Assembly: GCA_002404155.1 (NCBI GenBank)
Contig: DHJC01000015.1
Span: forward strand, 1 to 64,000
Direction of reading: 5' to 3'
Origin: Chloroflexi bacterium UBA4730
Lineage (GTDB): Bacteria > Chloroflexota > Limnocylindria > P2-11E
Length of the DNA stretch: 64,000 bases
Shown: positions 63,024 through 64,000 of the stretch, piece after piece
Position numbering within the stretch: the stretch's first letter is position 1
How the letters are laid out: each line of letters begins with the position of its first letter
The notes under the pieces: model-generated
What the model saw: the letters and a program-made list of their open reading frames with translations, nothing else
Told to the model about the DNA's origin: nothing
The model's database searches: none
Position numbers and translations under genes: made by a program

Positions 63024-64000
63024 CCGGCCGTGGAGACCTCCGCGTCGGTAGGCGCGGCTGCGTGCCGGGGCAACTGCGAGCCGACGAGTGCCGCGGCGAG
63101 ACCGGACGCGGCGAGGATCAGGAACAGCCGCCCGGCAGCGGCGTCCGTCGCATCGACGAGCGCGAGACCGGCGACGAGCGCGCCGATCATCCCACCGAAG
63201 TAGCGGCTCGACGAGGTGACCCCTGCCGCGAGCGCCGCGTAGTGCGCCGGCACGGCGTCGAGCGCGGCGATGCGCGTGGCGGGGAACGTGAGCGCGACGC
63301 CCGCACCCGTGATCGGCAAGCAGATGAGCAGCACGCCGAAGTCCGCGGCGTGACCGGAGAGGCCGAGGATCGCGAGGCCGGTCGCGATGAGCAGCCCGCC
63401 GAGCGCCGTGGGCCAGCGGGCCCCGACGCGGTCGACGAGCGCGCCGCTCACCGGCGAGAGCACGATCATGGCGACCGACTGCGCGCTGAGCGCGAGGCCG
63501 CCGCGGATCGTTCCGTCCGGCCCGGACGCCGCGAGGATGACGGGCACCGCGAGGAACGTGCCGTACAGCGCGAGATTCGACAGCGCGATCGTCAGGTTCG
63601 CGCTGGTGAAGCCGCGGATGGTGAAGAGGAACGGCGGCAGCACCGGATCCGAGTGCCGGGACTCGTACCGCACGAACCCGATCGCCGCGACCGCAACGAT
63701 CGCGAGCAGCGTGATCGTGATCGCGGGTGCCGATGTGCCGGCCTCGGTGAGCGTCCAGGCCGCGAGCGAGAGCAGGACGCCGAGCGCGACGGCACCGGCG
63801 ATGTCCGGATGCGCCGTGCGGCGCGGCGGATCGCCCGCCGGCAACGATCGCCACGCCATGAACAGGGCCAGCCCCGCGAGCGGCAGGTTCACCAGGAAGA
63901 TGAGCCGCCAGTCGATCGCCGACAGGACGCCCCCGAGGAGCGGGCCGATCGCGGCGCCGATGCTCGTCGTCGCGCCCGAGATCCCGAAGTACGTGCCGGC
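63020..64000 (-). CDS. MFS drug-efflux transporter, DHA2 type (N terminus outside window)
   Basis: C-terminal 326 residues of a membrane transporter; the frame is open to the right edge. The segment GPLLGGVLSAIDWRLIFLVN near the edge is the motif after membrane helix 5 of 14-helix EmrB/QacA-type exporters, and about nine further helices follow. Substrate unknown. A neighbouring putative rifampin-type phosphotransferase would fit a drug-resistance pairing, but this is only positional. Its TAG stop shares CTAG with the convergent PEP-utilising enzyme. Confidence 0.85.
   Translation of the reverse strand, partial: AGTYFGISGATTSIGAAIGPLLGGVLSAIDWRLIFLVNLPLAGLALFMAWRSLPAGDPPRRTAHPDIAGAVALGVLLSLAAWTLTEAGTSAPAITITLLAIVAVAAIGFVRYESRHSDPVLPPFLFTIRGFTSANLTIALSNLALYGTFLAVPVILAASGPDGTIRGGLALSAQSVAMIVLSPVSGALVDRVGARWPTALGGLLIATGLAILGLSGHAADFGVLLICLPITGAGVALTFPATRIAALDAVPAHYAALAAGVTSSSRYFGGMIGALVAGLALVDATDAAAGRLFLILAASGLAAALVGSQLPRHAAAPTDAEVSTAG

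Noticed and set aside
1..64000. Mobile elements, CRISPR arrays, prophage, integrase attachment sites
   Set aside because: No transposase, integrase, phage protein, repeat-spacer array or tRNA-flanking direct repeat was seen; only short foldback repeats in the imu operon remain unexplained.

Overview
High-GC bacterial chromosome, about 64 kb, fully coding on both strands, with one tRNA, one riboswitch, no rRNA, no CRISPR array and no recognisable transposase or phage gene. Very short gaps, frequent GTG starts, 4-nt ATGA/GTGA overlaps, many leaderless-looking promoters and a gene mix shared with actinobacteria and soil Chloroflexota (imuA-imuB-dnaE2, DUF6504, ykoEDC, DUF5667, the sialidase-like/MoaD pair) suggest an uncultured Chloroflexota lineage or a relative of the Actinobacteriota. 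That placement is inference.

Layout. 1-8.2 kb: small stress-type proteins, hemerythrin, TldD/TldE, a NYN-domain protein, and a thioredoxin reductase fused to a cyclic-nucleotide-binding domain. 8.2-13.3 kb: SDR, DXS, a HAD hydrolase and a sigma factor/DUF5667/response regulator operon. 13.3-16.2 kb: TPP riboswitch with the ykoE-ykoD-ykoC thiamine-precursor transporter. 17.0-23.6 kb: cytochrome c and a complete cytochrome c maturation operon, ccmA to ccmI. 25.0-35.4 kb: a long minus-strand signalling block (PstS-like protein, two histidine kinases, nucleotide-transporter-like protein, VTC polyphosphate-polymerase domain, REC/HD-GYP proteins). 35.5-39.1 kb: tRNA-His, a carbamoyltransferase, YvcK and a broken sensor kinase. 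39.9-43.5 kb: an ABC-2 exporter and the DUF47-Pit phosphate uptake operon behind a terminator-containing leader. 43.6-47.6 kb: HAD phosphatase, iron alcohol dehydrogenase, LarA-like racemase and small membrane proteins. 47.7-52.4 kb: ATP-dependent DNA ligase, a two-component pair and a diguanylate cyclase. 53.1-59.0 kb: cupredoxin and a LexA-box-controlled mutasome operon (imuA, imuB, DUF6504, dnaE2). 59.0-64 kb: zinc-ribbon protein, beta-propeller/MoaD pair, a PEP-synthase-like enzyme and a truncated MFS transporter.

The most distinctive points are: (1) a phosphate/nucleotide/polyphosphate signalling operon that I do not recognise as a described system; (2) divergent gene pairs served by about 21-bp bidirectional leaderless promoters; (3) convergent gene pairs sharing one CTAG as both stop codons; (4) a 32-residue membrane ORF that fits both rules but would start at ATC; and (5) foldback sequences inserted in the mutasome operon.
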